Shown here: in pieces, positions 1 to 11,770 of the stretch | Layout of the letters: each line of letters begins with the position of its first letter | Numbering within the stretch: the first letter of the stretch is position 1 | Source of the DNA: Camelus bactrianus | Taxonomy: Eukaryota > Chordata > Mammalia > Artiodactyla > Camelidae | Assembly: GCF_048773025.1 (NCBI RefSeq) | Contig: NC_133564.1 | Location: forward strand, 36,156,645 to 36,220,644 | Length of the DNA stretch: 64,000 nucleotides | Direction: 5' to 3' | Position numbers and translations under genes: made by a program | The notes under the pieces: generated by a model | Told to the model about the DNA's origin: nothing | The model's input: the letters and a program-made list of their open reading frames with translations, nothing else | Database searches by the model: none

Positions 1-144
1 ATTTTGAGATATATTGTAGATTCCCATGTAGTTGTAAGAGATAATATGGAGAGGGCCTACGGAATTTTTGCCCAAGTTTCTTTAAAGGTTCCATCTTGCA
101 TAGTTGGGATACAATTCAGTAATGACTCACTAACCCTTTGAGGT

Positions 145-270
145 TTGTGTTATTGCCCTCATTTCTATTCATGATTAAACTGGGGTTAAGAGGAGCACAC
201 AGGCCTGCCCAGGTCACCCATGGTTAGTGTAGAGTCAGGTGAAACGTGGGCTTGGGATTTCCAGGCAGTA
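145..270 (-). repeat. MIR-like SINE relic (copy A)
   Basis: The pattern 'attaaactggggttaag...cccaggtcacccatggttagt...' resembles the reverse complement of the MIR core. It is shared with copy B near 54375-54505, so it predates the duplication. Confidence 0.55.
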
Positions 271-602
271 CCATCATGATGCTCTGTGGCAGGGAGCAGC
301 ATTCACTTTGCTTGTTTATTCATTCATTCAGCAAGCATTTATTGAGTAAACTCTGTGGGTCAGATGCTATCATAGGTTTATCTGATTCTTCAGCAGTATG
401 GAGAATCCGGTAATGTTTCCTTCTTTTTTTTAATCTGAGAAAATTAGCTCTGAGAGGTTATATACCCCCCAAAGGAAATATAGCTCATAAATGAGGGGTA
501 GTAAATTTGTACAGATCCTTCTTCTTATGCAGGTGGTACCCTACGTATTTTACACTTGTAAACTTCCATAATCCAGATATATTCTTGTAAGGCAAGGATT
601 TT

Positions 603-655
603 TTTTTTAATTGAAATATACTCATGTTTACAACGTTGTGTCAATTGCAAGGTGT
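603..655 (-). repeat. L1 3'-end fragment (copy A)
   Basis: The text 'ttaattgaaatatact' followed by 'ttacaacgttgtgtcaatt' resembles the reverse complement of the artiodactyl L1 3' end. The same piece is present in copy B at about 54828-54885. Confidence 0.5.
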
Positions 656-689
656 TTATTTTTTCTTGAATTTGGAATTCAAAAAATAT

Positions 690-820
690 TTTTTGAGGGG
701 GGTAAATAGGTTAATTTATTTGTTTCATTTTTTTTAAAATGAGGTACTGAGGACTCAACCCAGGACCTCATACATGCTAAGCATGTGCTCTACCACTGAA
801 CTGTACTCTCCTCCCCAAAG
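690..820 (-). repeat. vic-1-type tRNA-derived SINE (copy A)
   Basis: On the minus strand this reads as a tRNA-like head (gtagagcacatgcttagcatg, then a 'ggtcctgggtt'-like B box) followed by a T/A-rich tail. On the plus strand the diagnostic text is 'catgctaagcatgtgctctaccactgaac'-like. Elements of this form are known from camelids as vic-1. The orthologous insertion sits at the same place in copy B, so it predates the segmental duplication. Confidence 0.8.
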
Positions 821-1245
821 CAAGTTTTCTTATCAAGTATTCTGCAGCTAAAGAGTTCAAATAAATTGGAGCTGAAATCCAGGACTTTTGATCCTACTGT
901 GTTTCTTTGCATTATATCCTGCTGAGGGGTGTGGAAGCAGTTCCTTTATTCATTCTTTTATTCAGCAGTTTTGAGCACTGACTTTGCATCAGGGCATGGC
1001 TAGGTGCTTGGAAACAGAAAACAAGAAATGACCCTTTTCTGCAGAGGGTGGAAGCCTAGACCAAAAGCTGCGTAATGTGATCCGAGCTGCGGTAGCCATG
1101 TGCAGACGCTGAGGACAAACTGTACCCCCGGCTTTGCTTGGGCTTCCCCTGCCTTCTGAATGGTACACACAAGGTCACCGCAACCCAGTGAGGCCCGCAG
1201 CCCGCAGCACAGTATGTACCTCGGTCTCCTCTTCCCTCTCGTCAG

Positions 1246-1818
1246 GGCCTGCAACATGAACATCCCTGACTACGTGCAGTGTGCTGAGGACCACCAGACT
1301 CTCCCCGTGGTGGTCCAACCCGTGGGGATCATCTCAGAGCAGAATTTGTTGTGCATCTATAAGCGAATCTCCTTGGTGAGGCAGATCAGCCCGTGCGGCT
1401 GGCAGTGGGCACCCTGTATCCACTACAGTCAACACTATGCGCCCGAGAATGGGTGGAGCGACTTCCAGACCCACCGCAAGGTCGTGGGCCTTGTCACCAT
1501 TACCGACTGCCTCTTGGCCAAGACCTTCGAGAAGCTCCACGTGCAGAAGAGGTGTATGGCACCACGCTTTATGACTCTCGGCTCTTTGTCTTTGTGCTGC
1601 ATGGGGAGGTGGCCGAGCAGCCGCGCACCGACGTAGCCTTCAATTTACGAGGAATGCAGGGTGATGGAGAAGAGGATCGAGGACTTCACTGAGTCTCTCT
1701 TCATCATGATCAAGTCCAAGTGGCTGGACAGTTCTTCCGACAAGTCTGGGGACAAGATCCTCCTGCTCTACATCCTGTTTGAGAAGGAGGACTTCGTGGG
1801 ACTGGACACAGAGAGCAG
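1246..1818 (+). pseudogene. TRAPPC9-like (pseudogene): TRAPPC9-like exon 2 relic (start-codon exon), copy A
   Basis: The exon follows a pyrimidine-rich tract ending in cag at 1245. The start codon is at 1256 and gives [20 protein letters not shown], close to human [16 protein letters not shown]. The match runs in three frames. The first frame covers 1256 to about 1543, to FEKLHVQK. After loss of one base, a second frame runs to about 1645 with [14 protein letters not shown]. After loss of about four or five bases, the first frame resumes with [12 protein letters not shown] and ends at GLDTESR near 1818. Two in-frame losses are also seen: four residues (DWPQ in human) after TDCLLAK, and one residue in the PENNEWGD region. 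The splice donor is destroyed (aggaaagt where copy B has aggtaagt), so reading continues to a stop at 1922. Confidence 0.9.
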
Positions 1819-4800
1819 GAAAGTCTACCTGGATGCCCGGCCACCCTGGCTATATGAAGGGTTGCTTCCCTACATCCAGAAAGGGATCAGCAAGGAGGAG
1901 GGCTGTCTTGTAGCCAAGGCGTGAGGGAGGAGCAACCCGCCGGTTTTCAGACGTTTAAAAGTGAATCCGCCTTTGTTTCAGAGAGATTCTTTTAGGGTTA
2001 TTATGGACACTTACTCCCGCTTTTCAGCCAATTCCCCTGGTGTGACCCCTGGAGTTGCTGTCCAATAGAGTAGCCAAAGCCACTGATGCTAGGAGAGCTG
2101 GGGAGGAGGCTGCTCTGAGCTGAGATGTGCTCTAGGTCAAATGCACATCAGACGCTGAGACTTGTCTAGTAAAAAGAATGTAAACTATCTTGTTACTTTC
2201 TTTATTGATTACATGTCAAAATGATAGTATTTTACATACTGTAGAATAAGTAAGATATGTTCTTAAAATCAGTTTCTAGGGTTTTTTTTGGGGGGGTTAC
2301 CTCTTTAAATGTGGCAACTGGGAAACTTTCTTTACATGGCTCACATTTCATTCCTGTTGGACAGCCTCTCCTGGGACAGTCTAATTCCTTTGCTTATAGA
2401 TGTCACGCTGAATCCTGAGGTGCAGAATGAGGCGCTGGTTGAGCTGGGGGTGGAGCCAGTGTCTCCTGCTTCCCAGGTCCAGCACCTGCACGGCTCAGGC
2501 CCTCTCTCCCTGCCTGACAACCACCATGCCAATTAAGGACAACAGAAACACTGCCAGGGGCTTCCAAATGAGCTCCTTACGCAGGGAAAGGCGTGTCACG
2601 GAGTATGGGGCACAGCAGGGAAAGATTCGTCCTCACTTTATCCCTGTGATTAAGTCAACGGACCCACTTTGCCTTGGAAGTTCAGACGAGCTCTTCTGGG
2701 CTGCCTACCCCCCCATCTTCTGCTCTGTTTCCCTGTGTATCTATCGAGATGTCCCTTGGGCAAAGAGGGTGAAATGCCTTTGCCGGGAGGTGGTCCCCCT
2801 TTGCTGGGGAGATTGTGAGAATCTGTGTCCCCCCGGCCTACGGCCTCGGGCCTTGACTCTGGAGAGGGCTCATGGCGGTCCCACAGGTGACGGTCGGAGG
2901 ACCTGGCACGTGCTGCCGGGCCCATTGTGGAGGAGGTGTTCTGCGATTATCTGTGAGTCTAAAATCAGATTCTACTTTCTGGTTTTTGGTAAGTTGGAGG
3001 AGAAGATGCCAGAGAATTGATAAAAACATAGTCCAGACCAGTCCTGTGAGTGACAGGCACAGGGGACCCGAGTCCCACCTGCTTGTGGTGCCTGGCGGGC
3101 TCTGGATGAATTTTCACTTCCTCCCTGGACATACCTCTGTGGCTTAAGGAAGGGGCGAGGCATGTCGTGGCGATGACCTGTACTTGTCCTCGCAGGGCCC
3201 TGTGATCTACACGGCTTTCTCCCCTTCTGCTTCTTGTAGATGAGTTGGCAGATGTAGTGGTCTGGGCAAAGCTGAGAGCACAGTTGCCAGCACCGTGCCA
3301 CTCCCAGGCTGGCTCCATTCCCGTCACCTGTCACCTCCTGCTCAGTCCCCAGGTGTCAGTCAATGTAGGTGCATCGGTGCAACGTAAGCAGGGACCACCA
3401 TCTACCCCTGCACAGAATGGTGGGTGAGCAGTGGAAGCCTGGAGCCCTGCCTCAGCCCCCTGGCCAGTGCCTCCTCTTTTGTCACAGGAGGCACTGGTGA
3501 CATGTTTGCTCAGCAACTGCTTTGCTCTGAGTCTGCAGACCCACCAGAGTATGCCAGCTTGTCATTGCCTTTTGAAGTGTGTCCTTGGGATTTGGCGGAG
3601 TAGCTGGTTGTGTGCTTAGCCCATAGTGGTTGACACAGTCACCATTGTTTACCCAGAACCTCGTGTACCAGGCATGGCTCTCGGCATCAAAATACAGCAG
3701 CGCATTAAACCTCCCTCCTGGTGGGTCTGTCTGTTTTGGTACCGTAAGGGCTCAGCCAGCATCTGAACGTCAGTGAGATAACGCGGCCAGTGAGCTCGGG
3801 TCAAGTACGCTCTCCTCCAGTCACTTTTACTCCATTGTTGCTTTTACTATTCCACAGTCATTACTTTTTTAAACAATGCTTTCGTGCAGGAACAGAGCCT
3901 AATTCTCTCCTGTTACTCTTGGTGGGAGTGAGTAAAATTGTCCAGCTTGAAATGTGACCACATTTTGTAGCTCAAAAGCTGTCTACATGCATCTAGGTGA
4001 AGTTTAGGTTTGGGGCGCTGACCACGTTGGGGTCCCCCGGCAGCGCTCCTCGCCTTAGGCCCCTGCCTTCCCTGGAACAATAGGTGAGGGTGGGTCTCAC
4101 CGTCCCCTCGTCCCTGTCTTCACCAAACTCACGTAAATTCTTGTAATTGCTGTCAGTTATTTTTGTTCTCATGTGTTTCTAATTTTCGCTGTTCCTCTTT
4201 TCCTTTTCCTATTTCCCTTTCTATCTTGTACTGCCCTGTGAGCATGTTGTTGCGTCTGAAAAGTGGACTGCGCACACCCTGCATTGGAAATAGCCAGATT
4301 GTCCTCCGTGCTGTCCCCATCGCTTTAAAAAGCAAAAACCTTAACAGTTGCCTTGATCCATATATTATCCTAGTCATCTTTTTATTTTCTAGATTTTTGG
4401 AATTTTTGCTTTGTTAGCACATCACCCACTGGTGTTTGATACCTGTTAAAATCTTTGCTTTGAGGAACCAGTTTGGTCCTCCTTATATTTGGTGACAAAT
4501 GCGTCCTTACTAAATTTGTTTGATTGTTTTGAAGAAGCGAGATGCGAATTGAATTAGGCGGCTACTGAGGGATTTTTTCATGGAGTATTTAAACTTTGAA
4601 AGTCAAAATCTGCAGCATCTTCCTTTATTCTGACTTTCACACAAACGTGCTTAGCACGCGGTTCCGGGCTGTCGCTGTGTGACGTGCGTGACGGAGCTTC
4701 CTGGCCGGTGGTCACTGGTGAGAAAGTGGCAGGCTCGGAGATGAGCAGCTGCAGGGGATGCTGTTGGAGGAAGCAGTCACCGGTTTTATGTTTTTTGTTT

Positions 4801-6869
4801 TTTGTTTTTGCATTCAACTTCCCCGTGCCATTTACTATACTTTGCCTTCATAGAGAGGCAGGGGCAGGTCTAAACTCCATGCCACTCTTATTTTCCCTTT
4901 ACGAGGCTGGTTTTTCTGAGTATCAGAACAACATGGCCTTCTCCTAAGTAGCTGGCTCACTTGGATCTGGTGGACACAGGGACCGCTAAAGGGGACCGTA
5001 GCTTCCTCTCTGCTCCAGCCAGTGGGCATTCAGAGCCGGGTCTGTGGTTTGCCTCAGCAGCCATGCAGGCCTCCCTGTACCAGCCTTTACTATTAACCCA
5101 TGTTGGTAGTAAATAGCTGACTCCGTGTCTGTTGCAGCTGACGTCCACCACTGACGGCCGTGTCGTTAGTTTGCGGTAGTGAGTCTCCAACACCCCAGTC
5201 AGCTGTGAAGTGACCTTGCATTCTCACCCACACCCTGGTTCATCTCACCCGGGGAAAGGGTTTGGCCACCACCGTCATGCTGGCCATGAGACCTTGTTTC
5301 TCCTTTCATGCCCTGGTCAAATTGTGGACACTTCATCCTTCACTGACTTGGTCTCGCTTGAGACATGCCAGACATTCTGAAAGAGTCCATTACATTCTGG
5401 GGGGGAACAGAACAGAAGTAAGAGTAGCAAGTAGGGGTCTAGGCTATCTGGGTTGGAAAATGCAGGCTGGGATCTGTGAAGGCTGGGCTGTGCCTTGGAC
5501 ACAGGCCTTTCCCGTGGCTCCCGATAGCCCAGGGGTCGGAGTGAGAACAGCCTTGCCTGGGTTCCCCCATCCTCATCTGCTCACTGGCAGGTGTGTCTGC
5601 TAATTCGGAACTGCCCCAAACCTCGGGACCTTCAAAGTTCAGACCACAGGAGAACCTTGAGTCCCTTCTCCTGGGCCTCCTTTGTGAGAATCCAGTGCCT
5701 TCTGAGGTGACCAGCGGCAGGGGATGCCTCCCCCTCCAGGGAGCTCTCTTCGGAGGACTGTGAAGCACTGTACCTTGCTATGAGCTTGTGGGGTTCCATC
5801 CGTGGTCCTTGCAGAACCAGACTTGAGACTGGCTTAGCGATAGAAATGACAGGACTGATTCCAGGGCAGGGCCGGGGGGAGGAACAGGGGAAATTTAATG
5901 TGACCTCAAACACCTAGGTGGGTTCTGGGTCTGTTACTAAAATCGGGAGCCTGGGAGGTACCTGCCAGGAATCGAACTCTAAAGTAAATGGTGGACATGA
6001 GTCATTTTTAAGATTCCATTTTTCATCCAAGTTAGGACTTCAAAGAGGCACTCGGGTCTATGGCCCTGGGGCTCAGGTGAAGGAGCCGGACCACAGATAC
6101 ACGTTGGGAGTCGTCATTCTTAGCTGGTGTTCACAGCCGTGCAGGTGGATGAGCTCATCTCGAGAGGTGCACACTGAGGCTGAGGCGGGGCAGGGCTGTG
6201 CCTGGGTTGAAGGAAAGCCCAGACCATGCAGCTTTGGTGTGTCAGTCAGTGGCGTTTGGTATTTTCAGAACAATGGCATTTATCCTTATGGGTCCTGGGG
6301 GTGGGCAGGGCCACCCAGGAAGAAATCTGAAGGGAGGGTTGTGGACACGCGTGCGCGTCTTGGGATGATGCAGAGGCTGCATGGTTCGGGAGGGGAACCT
6401 CCTCGGAAGCTGGAGTCGGAGTGGGGAGTGGGGAGAAGGTAGTCACACTCACCTGTGAGGGAGGGACAGAGGCCTAGGGAGTCTCCACCCTAGCGGACTC
6501 TCTTTCCCACGAACAAAAGGCCAGCAGACAGAAGATTTGAGGTGAGAAGGGACGGGCGCTGGGAGAGGAGCCAAAGTGGAAAATGGTGGTTGGACAGTTC
6601 TGGAATAGTCTCCCTGCAAAATAGAGTTAAAAAAACCCAGACTCTTAAGAACATTGATAGTGACGTTGGAGGAGATAGTTCTTTTTCTGGCCTCCTAAAG
6701 GTAAGGCATGTATCCGGGGATACACAGAAGAATCGGGCAGTCAAGTCCGGGGGCTTGACCCTTACCAGGGGGAACAATGCAAGTTTAAAGGGGGAGAAGG
6801 GCAGCGGAGGGAAACTAGCCAGGCCTCGTGTCAGGTACCAGTCGGCCGCACTACTTGCGTGTTGCATTC

Positions 6870-7017
6870 ACATCCATGTCTCCCAGGTGGGCGGTGGCAG
6901 CCCCCTTTTGCAGATTGGGAAGCCTTCTCAGAGGGGTTAAGGGATTGGTCCTTTTAGCGGCTAGTCAATGCTGTAGCAGGATTCAAGCAGGGCCTTGTCA
7001 GACTTCAAGGGCATGTT
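6870..7017 (-). repeat. MIR-like SINE relic (copy A)
   Basis: The order 'tgcagattgggaag...gaggggttaagggattggtc...aggattcaagcagg' fits the reverse complement of a MIR element. It is conserved in copy B at about 61085-61212. Confidence 0.6.
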
Positions 7018-7703
7018 CTAACTACTAATTCCGGTACCTCCCTGTTGTACCTGGATTGGTGAATTGGGTCAGTTTTGGAGCCTTTCACAAAAAGTACGAT
7101 TTAAGTGCCTCAGGACTGTTTCACAAAGCTCAGTGTTCTTTAATGGTTCAGAAGCACCGCAGTGATTTTCGCCCCACAGAGGTAAGGTCTTACTCCTTTG
7201 ACGCTGACGTGGTTGCAAATGAATTACAGGTGCAAAACCAGACTTAGCAGCTTCTGAAGGGAAACTCTCCAGTTCTCCCTTGATAGGCTTTCTTCCACGG
7301 GATGTAACCTGCTGCAGCGTAGATCTGAGCTTTCCGTATGGAGTGAGGTTTTGATATCCAAAGTTAGCAAAGAAGGGTCAGATGGAGAAAATCGACGTTA
7401 ACAATTTATTTTGGGGTTTCATTAGACAAGATGCACTATCGCTTAATGGCCCATATAACGTATGTAATTGAATACAGAATATTGCATTCCTTACTTTCTA
7501 ATGAGAGCTGTCTTGCAACTTAAGGTTGTCTGCTTTGGAACTTCAGCTCAGCCACTAGGGCACCTGTCAGTGTGTTGGTGTGATTGTATTTACACAGTGC
7601 ATGTAATCTGGGCTTCCTCAGCCCCAAACACTCCAGTGCAGAATCATAGGCTGTAGCCATCACTTAGATACACAAATACTTCTACAACTATATGATACAA
7701 AAA

Positions 7704-7725
7704 AAGAGAGAGAGAGAGAGAGAGA
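7704..7725 (+). repeat. (AG)n microsatellite
   Basis: An uninterrupted AG run of about eleven units. In copy B the same place holds an impure purine tract (about 61893-61920), so the run became pure or expanded after duplication, or decayed in copy B. Confidence 0.9.
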
Positions 7726-8910
7726 TAGATTGCCTTTATCAAAGTTCCTTTGATTTTAACTGCAAACTGTTGTTGAGCAGCTCTGGTTTCCTTTGGATAT
7801 GAATATGTACATTTCTTTGCATGTAACTTGGATTTTAGACTAGAACACCAACCTCTTGCTTTCCATGAGCCACAAAACTCATAGCCAAATGACATACGTA
7901 TGAAACATTTTATTCTTTTCTTCTGAGACAGAATCCTTGAATCTGGGACTTTGGCTGTGATTTAGCTTTTTGCTCTTCCCACCCCTCTTGTTGTCTCACT
8001 CCTTTTTCCCACGTGGCCTCCAAGAGGTCATGGCATCCGAGGAGCAGGTGGACAAACACCAGTTGATGGCCAAGCAGTCCTGCTGTAGAGTCAGCCCAGC
8101 CAAGAGCTAAAGGACATCATCAGAGAGGGCTTCCTTGAAGAAATGGGCTCTACATTCAGTTATGAGTGCAGAGTAAGAGTCAGCCAGGAAAAGGAATCAA
8201 GAGGGTGACTCAGGTGGCAGGAGCAGCCCGGGTAGAGGCCTGGAGGCTTGTGGGGTGGGGACTCGGGGAGAGTGCACTTGTGGTCCAGGGTGGAGGGTGC
8301 CCCTTCTTGGAAGGACCCTGCAGTGGGCCTAGGGATGGAGGGCTTTGGAGGAGCTTGGTTTTTTACTAGAACTGACACAGAAGAGGCAGTGAAGGGTGTC
8401 CGCAGAAAGTGACCCTCAGGAGAGATACTCCTGGTTTTGCTTCTGATGTTCTACAGAAAGAAGGGGTCGGGTGGGCGAGAGCAGCACTGCCCGTCCATTT
8501 GAGACCCACCCCTTCATTCATTTATTCATAACACATGCAATTCTGAGTGTCCAGGGGAGAGAGGGTGGACTCACAGTAGTAAGCAAAATGTATTGCTTCT
8601 TGAGAGCTTAGCAGTTTCAGAAGTTGTCTTAGCGTAGAATGTTCTAGGAACACAGCAGGGGCACCTAACCCAAAGTGCAGAGGTTCGAGGGAAGGAAGGC
8701 TTCCTTGACAAACCGTCAAAATTAGCCTGGAGGCAAGTGGGAAGTAGCAGCAGGTCTGGGGGCACCTGAGATCATTGGGGACCTGGGTACTGAGGTGAGG
8801 CTGGGCGAGCAGTGTCGGGGGTGGGGCTAGAACTCTACCAGGGAGCCTCTGAAGGGTTTGAAGTGGGGGTAACGTAATCAAATTTGTGCTTTGGGAATGC
8901 TGTACTGGCT

Positions 8911-8937
8911 GTGTGTGTGTGTGTGTGTGTGTGTGTG
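8911..8937 (+). repeat. (GT)n microsatellite, long allele in copy A
   Basis: A pure GT run of about thirteen units. The paralogous site in copy B (63086-63099) has about seven units. Confidence 0.95.
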
Positions 8938-9997
8938 AAGCGGGGATGAGGGGGAGATTGCCACCAACTGGGAGGGTGATTAGAAGACCATTGACAGACT
9001 GGGGGGCCACCAGTGGGAGAGGGGCGTCGGGGCTGCTTGGGGACGGCAGGTGCAGTGTGGATGCCGGATTTCCTCATGGGATGGGCTTAATAACGGGGAC
9101 CCCCTAGCGGCACCTTGTGGCTGGAAGAAAACGGATGCAGCCAGGTGGACTTTTCTCTTCTTCCCTGCCTTGTGTGATGATCTTAGCTCAGCCAACATTT
9201 GGAACAGAAGAGCTAAGTTTCAGGGTAGTCCAGGACTTTGTTGAGCTCGTTCGAGTGAGATCTGATAGGATTTAGGCTTGTGTTGAGATCTGCATGTTCA
9301 CTTAACTAGAAACGTCCCATCTTTTGGATTTCCATAGGGGTATTTATTCTTGATAAAGATTGTTTCTTGGTGAGAGGAAATTTAATACAGCTGCTGTCTT
9401 TCTCAAAAAAAAAATCTTATATTTTAAGAAATTTAATATTCAAAAGAATAGCAAAATTTAAAAATGATAAAATAAGGCTTTGGTGTAGTTTCTTTGGATT
9501 CTGAGTTAATGTAGAGTTAGAGCCTTTGCATTACTTAAATAGCACATCCTTGTCAGTATTTAAAGAGCTGTTAGTGAGCGCCCCAGGCCCCACTTCTCAA
9601 AGCATCATTAAATCTTGCTCTGAAATAGTGAAGTCATAAAGTTCTTGTTGGCAGAAGCCAAACAGTTGGTTTATAATTTGCAGCATAGCACCCTTTATAA
9701 AATAATAATAGGTTCAAAATTAAGAAAGTGGAAGATAATTGATTTTTTTAAAGCTGAAACATAAACTCTCTTGTGTTAATGTTGCAACTGGAAATTTCGA
9801 AAAGAAAAATCCTACTGTAATATCATCTACGTGGAATACATATATGTCTATCACGTTTGCAATGTAACTGAGCAGTGGTTTTTGAAGACAGGACCATTCC
9901 AGCTGAGATACTGGCAGTGATGCTTGTTGGTTTTCAATGGAAGACCCTAAATTTGCCTACTTAGATTTATTCTTTTCTTTTCTGTTCTCTCTCTTTC

Positions 9998-10023
9998 TAT
10001 CTTTTTTTTTTTTTTTTTTTTTT
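9998..10023 (+). repeat. Poly-T tract
   Basis: A run of T preceded by a C/T-rich stretch, about 100 bases before the exon 3 relic. It may be the reversed tail of a degraded retroelement. Confidence 0.8.
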
Positions 10024-10128
10024 GTAGTGAGAGGGCTCAGTAGTGCTTTGCCAGCATGATTTTGGGGTAATTCGGGGGCAGATATCGTGCACAAGCAGTG
10101 AGATATTTCCATGCATTTTACTTTCCGG

Positions 10129-10250
10129 ACATCACCATGGAACATGTGGGGGTTTGTGCCTGCAGGCCGGGATGCTGCAGGACTCCCTGGTCCATCACCT
10201 TTATGTCTTGGAGCTGCTCCAGTCAGTGAATGACTTTCTGTGCCTTGGAG
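10129..10250 (+). pseudogene. TRAPPC9-like (pseudogene): TRAPPC9-like exon 3 relic
   Basis: The frame gives [14 protein letters not shown], then [15 protein letters not shown]. Human TRAPPC9 as remembered reads [33 protein letters not shown]. The exon ends at ttggag followed by a good donor gtaagg at 10251. The start is damaged: the parental segment after the junction (HYKKRCQGRMRKHVGD) is shortened by roughly 24 bases, and one further base is missing where KHVGD is expected. The acceptor dinucleotide reads gg instead of ag (10127-10128). The three conserved blocks in a row make chance very unlikely. In copy B this exon would lie just beyond the end of the window. Confidence 0.88.
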
Positions 10251-10632
10251 GTAAGGTGATCTGATGCAGATGATCAGATGTGTAACAAAGTACTGTTACT
10301 TGAAATAGAAAACCTATAAAAAATGGCTCTAAAATACAGGATGAAGGAGGAGAAATGGCTGAGCTGCTTGCATGGGGAATATTCTCAGATGACTCCCTCA
10401 TTGTGACTCTTGTCACTCCCCACCCCCCCCAGCCCTGCACGGCAGTCATGCTGAAGAAAGCATGCACTTTCTCAGAAACACGCTGAATTTCCTTGTGCCT
10501 CTGTTTGTTGGCTTTATTTATTTTTTTTTTTTTGAAGCACATCTTGCCCTTTGCTTAAATGCCATCCCTGCCTAGTCACCTCTTACACTCATTCTTCTGG
10601 ACCTCGTCCGTACATAGCTGCTGAATGAATGA

Positions 10633-11150
10633 ACAGAATGTAGTATCTCCATGTAGTGGAACATTATTCAGATGTAAGAGTGAATAAAAAAGAAAAAATA
10701 AATAAAGGGGAATATGAAAAAGGCCACCTGCTCTGGGAAGTCCACTCTGACAGCTCAACCCGCCCTTTTCTCTTTGAAACCCAATCACTTATGTTCCTCT
10801 CTACTCTTTTTGATAGTACTTACCAACTTCTAATAAACTTTAACACTTTCAAAAAAAAAAAAGAGAGATGCTGATACCACTTCAACATGGAAGAGCCTTC
10901 ATAACAGCACGTTAAGTGAAAGGAAGCAGACACAAACGGCCACATATTGTTGACTTGAGTGATCTGAAATGCTCAGAATAGGCACATGCAGAGGCAGAGA
11001 GCAGGTGATGGTTGCAAGGGGCTGGGTGGAGAGGGGTTGGGGAGTGACTGCTAGTGGCAGGGGTGTTCTTCTGGGGTGATGAAGTGTTCTGGAAATAGAT
11101 GGTGGTGAGGGCTGCACAACCGTGAGTGTGCAGAAGACTGCTGAGCGCTG
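10633..11150 (+). repeat. Old L1 3' region, split by another insert
   Basis: The text 'gtggaacattattcagatgtaa' and then, after about 150 bases, 'cattaacatggaagagcc'-like, 'gttaagtgaaaggaagcagac' and 'gtgatgaagtgttctgg' follows the usual order of the L1 3' part on the plus strand. The insert (about 10715-10862) ends in a poly-A run and has an L2-like 'gatagtacttaccaacttct' motif. Confidence 0.65.
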
Positions 11151-11770
11151 TCTGTGGGAGTGCCTGTGGTTGGGGGCGGCTTTATTTTGTTCTCATCCGT
11201 GAAGAGTCATCTTGTGCTGAGGCCATTCTACTCCTGTGAGTGGTGAGGCTCAGAGACTTTGCAGAGTCATGTGTTATTTTACCCCTTGCTGAGTGTAAGC
11301 AAAAAATTTTTAAGCCTGAGAATTTGCTCCATCAGCAGAAATGTCTTTCAGTTTTGCATGGTGTAAAAATCTTGAGAGATTTTTAATCGTTGAGGACAGC
11401 CTGTGGGGAGAAACAGCCCGTGAAGCCTGGGTGACACTGGGAAGAGCCGCGCTTCCATCCCTGACAGGGGTGGGGGATTCACCCCCGTTCAGGCATTGAA
11501 GGGCGCAGACCCGAGAGCGGAGTTGACAATCGTGAATATTTACGTGTATCCGCTGCTTCATCTTGGATATTAATTTCAAGCTGAGTCATTTGTGGCGGCA
11601 GCCTCATCCTACATCAGGAATCTATAGTATCTGCTCTTTGAGGTGAAGACCTGACAGACTTGATTATTTAACAGTCTCCCTTGAATTGATATCTCAGATT
11701 CCTCTGTCAATTGTAATACAGCAGAAATATAGACGTCCTTTAATGCCGATGTGTCCTGGAGCAGGTTTAG

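Larger units (their letters stand above)
1..9846 (+). repeat. Segmental duplication, copy A (paralogous to 54229-64000)
   Basis: This whole stretch reappears in the same orientation at 54229-64000. The first 60 bases match position for position at 57 of 60 sites by eye, and collinear matches continue through the exon relic, the SINE, the purine repeat, the GT repeat and the AT-rich end. Copy A is about 75 bases longer, partly from a longer GT run. It continues past position 9846, whereas copy B is cut by the window end; its left end lies outside the window. The segment holds a TRAPPC9-like exon, part of the intron before it and most of the intron after it. Divergence is clearly more than allelic, so these are paralogous copies rather than an assembly artefact of two haplotypes. 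Confidence 0.95.
1819..10128 (+). other. Intron relic after exon 2, copy A
   Basis: This is non-coding sequence between the first two exon relics. It holds a short purine repeat (7704-7725), a GT repeat (8911-8937), a MIR-like piece (6870-7017) and a poly-T run just before the next exon. No other gene is supported. Reading frames in this stretch are short and are not conserved as frames between the two duplicate copies. Confidence 0.7.

Noticed and set aside
690-820. A true tRNA gene on the minus strand at the SINE
   Set aside because: Only the promoter-like half of a tRNA is kept, with mismatches in the stems, followed by a SINE tail. All copies have the same form.
1160-1636. 158-codon open frame over exon 2 of copy A as a complete small gene
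   Set aside because: Only codons from 1256 to about 1543 match TRAPPC9. The part before 1246 is intron and the part after the frameshift is out of frame.
7056-7247. Frame starting MVNWVSFGAFHKKYDLS, also open in copy B at 61252
   Set aside because: It is open in both copies because the DNA is paralogous, but it diverges with frame changes near its end, matches no known protein and overlaps intron sequence.
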